DNA of 64,000 nt, from the NCBI GenBank assembly GCA_948440265.1, contig CAOJOK010000003.1, positions 78,483 through 142,482 on the forward strand, read 5' to 3'. The notes under the pieces were generated by a model, which did no database searches, had not been told where the DNA came from, and worked only from the letters and a program-made list of their open reading frames with translations. The position numbers and the translations under genes are program-made. This document shows, one piece after another, positions 61,092 to 64,000 of this stretch; the stretch's first letter is position 1, and each line of letters opens with the position of its first letter. Origin of the DNA: an uncultured Clostridia bacterium (GTDB taxonomy: Bacteria > Bacillota > Clostridia > Christensenellales > Pumilibacteraceae).

Positions 61092-62378
61092 TTATTTACA
61101 GGAGCGTGCGAGTTTATCGACGTCGCCTGCGCCGAGAAAGACGACTATGTCTTTTTCGGTGACTCGGGCTTTCAAGTATTTCAGTACGTCGCAGAACGTG
61201 TCTATATAAGTCGCCTTATTCCTTTCGCGCAGCATTTTCAGCACTATATTGTGCGAAGTGACGCCTGCAATCGGCTTTTCTCTCGCGGGGAAAATCGGCA
61301 TTATTACGGTGTCGTCCGCTTCTTTGAGCGCCCTTGCAAACTCGTCCTGCAAGCTCTGCGTGCGCGTGTAGGTGTGCGGCTGAAACACGGCGTACACCTT
61401 GCCTTTCACGCACTTTCGCGCATTGAGCAGTGTGGCGCGTATCTCTTTGGGATGGTGCGCATAGTCGGACACGACCGCCGCGCCGCACATAAGCCCCACC
61501 CTTTCGAAGCGTCTTTTGACGCCGCCGTACATTTTGAGCGACTTTGCCGCAAGCGTCGGTTCCACTCCTGCGACCACAGCCGCGCTCATAGCGCACAGGG
61601 CGTTGTATACGTTGTGAAAGCCCGGCTGACAGGTCTGCACTCTCGTCGCGCGCCTGCCGCCTATTTTGAAGTCGAACGAATAGCAATTGCCGCTTTCGCA
61701 ACGCAGGTTTTCCCCTTTGAAGTATGCGAGCGCGTTTAATCCGAACGTGTACTTTTCGCCGCCGTTGTTCAGGTACATACTCGCCCTGTCGTCGCTGTTG
61801 ACGAGCAGTATTTTGCACCTTTTTGCGAAAGCGTCGAACGCGGACAGCACGTCGTTTAAATCGCGGTAATAGTCGGTGTGGTCCAAATCGACGTTCAAAA
61901 CCGCGCCGACAGTCGGTTTCAGTTCCAGAAACGAGCGGCGGTATTCGCAGGCTTCGGTCAGAAAATGCGTGCATTTTTCGGTGCGGCGCGTCTGAAAATC
62001 TTTCAGGAGCGGATTCAAGTCTCCGCCTATATGTACCGTGGGCGCAAGCGACTGCATTGCCGCCGCAGTCATTGCCGTCGTCGTGGTCTTGCCGTGCGCG
62101 CCTGCGATTGCCGTCACGAACGGATAGGTCGCGGCAAGCTGTCCCAGCAGTCTTGCCCTTTCCACAACGGGTATGCCCAGCCTTTTGGCTTCTTTAAGCT
62201 CGACATTGTCTTCGCCGACGGCGCAGGTGTAGACCACAAGGTCGGCGCCGTGCACGTTCTCCTTTTTGTGACCGCAAAGATTGGCGTCGCTTCCCGTCAC
62301 TTCGTTCAAGCGCGCGCGTTCCAACTCCATAAGGGAGCGCATACTGACCCCCAGACAACCTATGAAATGTATTCTCAT
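61092..62378 (-). CDS. murC: UDP-N-acetylmuramate--L-alanine ligase
   Basis: First Mur ligase of peptidoglycan synthesis. 428 residues from ATG 62378 (62384 is an alternative two codons longer); the frame runs back to 62600 without a plausible start. IAGAHGKTTTTAM is the P-loop, VDLDHTDYYRD and VSDYAHHPKEI are the MurC landmarks and VVFLGAGDVDKL closes the protein. The N-terminal Rossmann loop is atypical: GCLGVSM in place of GIGGxGM, and the domain is about 20 residues short. No ribosome site is evident; TATAAT-like sequence lies directly upstream. Confidence 0.93.
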   Translation of the reverse strand: MRIHFIGCLGVSMRSLMELERARLNEVTGSDANLCGHKKENVHGADLVVYTCAVGEDNVELKEAKRLGIPVVERARLLGQLAATYPFVTAIAGAHGKTTTTAMTAAAMQSLAPTVHIGGDLNPLLKDFQTRRTEKCTHFLTEACEYRRSFLELKPTVGAVLNVDLDHTDYYRDLNDVLSAFDAFAKRCKILLVNSDDRASMYLNNGGEKYTFGLNALAYFKGENLRCESGNCYSFDFKIGGRRATRVQTCQPGFHNVYNALCAMSAAVVAGVEPTLAAKSLKMYGGVKRRFERVGLMCGAAVVSDYAHHPKEIRATLLNARKCVKGKVYAVFQPHTYTRTQSLQDEFARALKEADDTVIMPIFPAREKPIAGVTSHNIVLKMLRERNKATYIDTFCDVLKYLKARVTEKDIVVFLGAGDVDKLARSCK

Positions 62379-62471
62379 AAACATTATATATGCGCCCAAA
62401 CGCCGCCGTGCCATACGGATTATTTTCCGTAATGCCGTATAACTCCGCCCCGTTACGGCAAAAATACGGGT

Positions 62472-62612
62472 ATGAAATGTTGCAAATGCGGAAAGGAAAT
62501 ATCGCCCGACGACGCTTTTTTGTGCGGCGACTGCGGCAGAGATTATTGCGAAAAATGCGCGGAGTCCTGCGGTATCTGCGAGTGCCACGGGGATTTTCAC
62601 CGTTACAGCTGA
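62472..62612 (+). CDS. 46-residue cysteine-rich zinc-ribbon protein
   Basis: Very small ORF between murC and spoVG. The sequence reads MKCCKCGKEISPDDAFLCGD... with eleven cysteines in CCKCG, CGDCG, CEKC and CGICECH groups, enough for two zinc sites. The spacing is unlikely by chance in this base composition. There is no strong Shine-Dalgarno (ACGGGT only), so expression is unsure. Possibly a free-standing double zinc ribbon; function unknown. Confidence 0.6.
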   Translation: MKCCKCGKEISPDDAFLCGDCGRDYCEKCAESCGICECHGDFHRYS

Positions 62613-62651
62613 ATAAATTTTGCGTTATCGGAAGATTTTTGTCCAATATTA

Positions 62652-62680
62652 TTGCATAATACGGAAAAATATGTTATAAT
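62652..62680 (+). promoter_or_regulatory. Promoter of spoVG
   Basis: TTGCAT (62652-62657), 17 bp, TATAAT (62675-62680) with extended TG; 39 bp to the ATG. This is sigma-A-like rather than the sigma-H type used in Bacillus subtilis. Confidence 0.8.
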
Positions 62681-62719
62681 AGACTTACCGATAAACTTAT
62701 AATGGGCGGTTAGAAAACG

Positions 62720-63010
62720 ATGAACATCACCGACGTTCGCATCAAGCTTGTCAAAAAAGATGAGATGAAGCTGAAAGCCGTTGCATCTGTTACGTTTGAC
62801 GACTGCTTCGTGGTTCACGACGTTAAGGTTATCGAGGGTACAGACACTTACTTCATATCTATGCCCAGCAAAAAGACCCCCGACGGCGGATACAAGGACA
62901 TCGTACATCCGCTGAATTCTCTTACAAGAGAGTTAATCAAGACGGCCGTACTCGAAGCATTCCGAAAAGCCGAGCAGGACAGCGAAGCTATGAATAAAAC
63001 GGAAGAGTAA
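62720..63010 (+). CDS. spoVG: Septation / RNA-binding regulator SpoVG
   Basis: 96 residues. MNITDVRIKLVKKDEMKLKAVASVTFDDCFVVHDVKVIEG and MPSKKTPDGGYKDIVHPLN are near-consensus for the family, which binds nucleic acid and affects division, sporulation and virulence genes in Firmicutes. Monocistronic with its own promoter and terminator. Confidence 0.97.
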   Translation: MNITDVRIKLVKKDEMKLKAVASVTFDDCFVVHDVKVIEGTDTYFISMPSKKTPDGGYKDIVHPLNSLTRELIKTAVLEAFRKAEQDSEAMNKTEE

Positions 63011-63114
63011 ACCCCTACGGCTTTAACCCTACGTAAAGAGATTTAGGCATAAATCCCCTTATGCCGAGTTTTTGTATTCGATTTTTCCGAAAATTTCACA
63101 ACCGAGAAACAATC

Positions 63115-63141
63115 GCCGACCGCTTCGCGGTCGGCTTTTTT
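63115..63141 (+). terminator. Terminator of spoVG
   Basis: GCCGACCGC / GCGGTCGGC, nine perfect pairs around a TTC loop, then TTTTTT. Confidence 0.95.
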
Positions 63142-63159
63142 ATCGACTGATTGGTGTGA

Positions 63160-64000
63160 GGGTTTAAATGGAATGACAGAAAAAAAGAAAGATTTAGAAA
63201 GAGCGTGTAATCGCTTTGATGCAGGGGATTTCTCCGCTCGCTTCGCTCGGTCGAAATGACATTGGGAAAAGGAAAGAGCGCGCTTCGGTCGAAATGACAT
63301 TAAATAAATAGAGAAATGACAAGGAAAGCGCGGGCAGAGTACGAAAGCCCTGACGGCAGAGAAACGAGCAGTTCAAGGAAGTCCGAGCGGCTTTCGACGG
63401 GAGCGTACTTTTTGTACGTGACCGAGAAAACGCGAAGGCTGACGCAGAAATGCGAAGTTTATATGCTCGTCAGGCTGACGGCACAGAAGCAAGCAGTTAA
63501 AGAAAAGTAATGGTTTTAAGTAGGAGTTTGTATTCGCTTTGATGCAGGGGATTTCTCCGCTCGCTTCGCTCGGTCGAAATGACATTGGGAAAAGGAAAGA
63601 GCGCGCTTCGGTCGAAAGAGCATTGACAGAAGTGCGCGGTAAAAATGGTGCAGAAGTATAGTGCGTGAAAGGCGCAAAAGCCCTGACGGCATAGACGCGA
63701 GAAAGACAAGGAAAACAAGGTTTTTCGACGGGAGCGTACTTTGCGTACGTGACCCGAGAAAAACCGAAGTTTGACACAGTATTTCGACGCGGATGTGCCG
63801 TCAGGCTGACGGCACAGAAGCAAGCAGTTCAAGAAAAACGAGTTTCCGCGACGGGGAGTTTACTTCCCGTAAATGACCCGAGCGGAAACGATGTTTGACG
63901 CCGAAATGCGAAGTTTATATGCTCGTCAGGCTGACGGCACAGTCACGCAAAAGACAAGGCAAACGAGCATTTGCGAAAGGGCGTGTACTTTGACGTACTC
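63160..64000. repeat. Dispersed repeat block F, continuing past the right edge
   Basis: The largest block. Type I hairpins at 63218-63261 and 63541-63584 (short-arm form), each followed by a half-copy GCGCGCTTCGGTCGAAA (63278, 63601). Type II units at 63350-63473 (GGCTTTC arms), a head fragment from 63475, 63683-63804 (GGTTTTTC/GAAAAACC), 63806-63929 (TTTCCGC/GCGGAAA) and one from 63931 cut by the edge (CATTTGC type). Units are joined as GTCAG-G-CTGAC. No gene recognised in the last 850 bp. Confidence 0.92.

Noticed and set aside
63043..63832. Short frames encoding FRPKRA/ERSERRNPLHQ-like peptides in repeat blocks
   Set aside because: They are translations of the type I and II repeats, recur in every block and shift frame between copies; not proteins.
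63350..63929. CRISPR-like array at the right edge
   Set aside because: The ~124-bp units are contiguous with no unique spacers, and no cas genes are present.

Overview
The window reads as chromosome of an endospore-forming Firmicute of the Clostridia type. It carries spoIIID and spoVG, sigma-A-like promoters mostly with 17-18 bp spacers, strong AGGAGG-type ribosome sites, a DUF1385-PrmC protein next to prfA, and GHKL/LytTR two-component pairs. Base composition is moderately GC-rich and most genes lie on the minus strand. A Christensenellales-like gut lineage is a guess only. No rRNA, tRNA, CRISPR array or recognisable oriC was seen.

Layout. 1-2.7 kb: purine genes purE-purC-purM (purM runs off the left edge). 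2.8-5.8 kb: PP2C phosphatase and Ser/Thr kinase, convergent with a PfkB sugar kinase. 5.9-11.1 kb: cassette 1, a LytTR regulator, a GHKL sensor and a double-anchored, domain-permuted GH3 glycosidase. 11.6-22.5 kb: housekeeping genes prfA, DUF1385-prmC, rpmE, dnaA, tetR, rsmI, trmN6-like, tilS, spoIIID, prs and a shortened glmU. 22.7-29.6 kb: cassette 2, paralogous to cassette 1 plus a lipoprotein. 29.9-43.4 kb: a compact podovirus-like virion module (sigma-like factor, terminase, portal, capsid, connector, tail proteins, holin) with no integrase, repressor, replication or lysin gene. 43.5-54.1 kb: icd, ddl, an envelope polysaccharide operon and glmM. 54.2-60.9 kb: a COG2426 membrane protein, glmS, apgM, then a likely acquired nitroreductase / frameshifted radical SAM / MATE cluster. 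61-63 kb: murC, a 46-residue cysteine-rich ORF and spoVG.

Four things stand out. (1) Two families of dispersed structured repeats fill six intergenic blocks. One is a ~123 bp unit with CTGACGGC/GCCGTCAG ends around a compound hairpin; the other is a ~45-60 bp hairpin. Arm sequences differ between copies while pairing is kept, and in at least four blocks the repeat supplies the stop codon of the gene beside it. (2) Both GH3 operons have a LytTR-type operator (two 9-bp direct repeats, 12-bp spacer) just after the sensor gene, so sensor, regulator and surface glycosidase look like one self-contained, duplicated circuit. (3) Cassette 2 is bracketed by a perfect 136-bp direct repeat that gives the GH3 enzyme and the phage holin the same 34-residue tail. 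(4) At least three genes have a promoter -10 box 8-9 bp from the start codon, predicting leaderless mRNAs.

Functionally, glmS, glmM and the GlmU-like protein cover UDP-GlcNAc synthesis; murC, ddl and uppP cover peptidoglycan precursors and the lipid carrier; the CapD-like, UppP and Wzy-GT28 proteins form a surface polysaccharide operon. All calls come from reading the sequence and translations; no database search or folding calculation was run.
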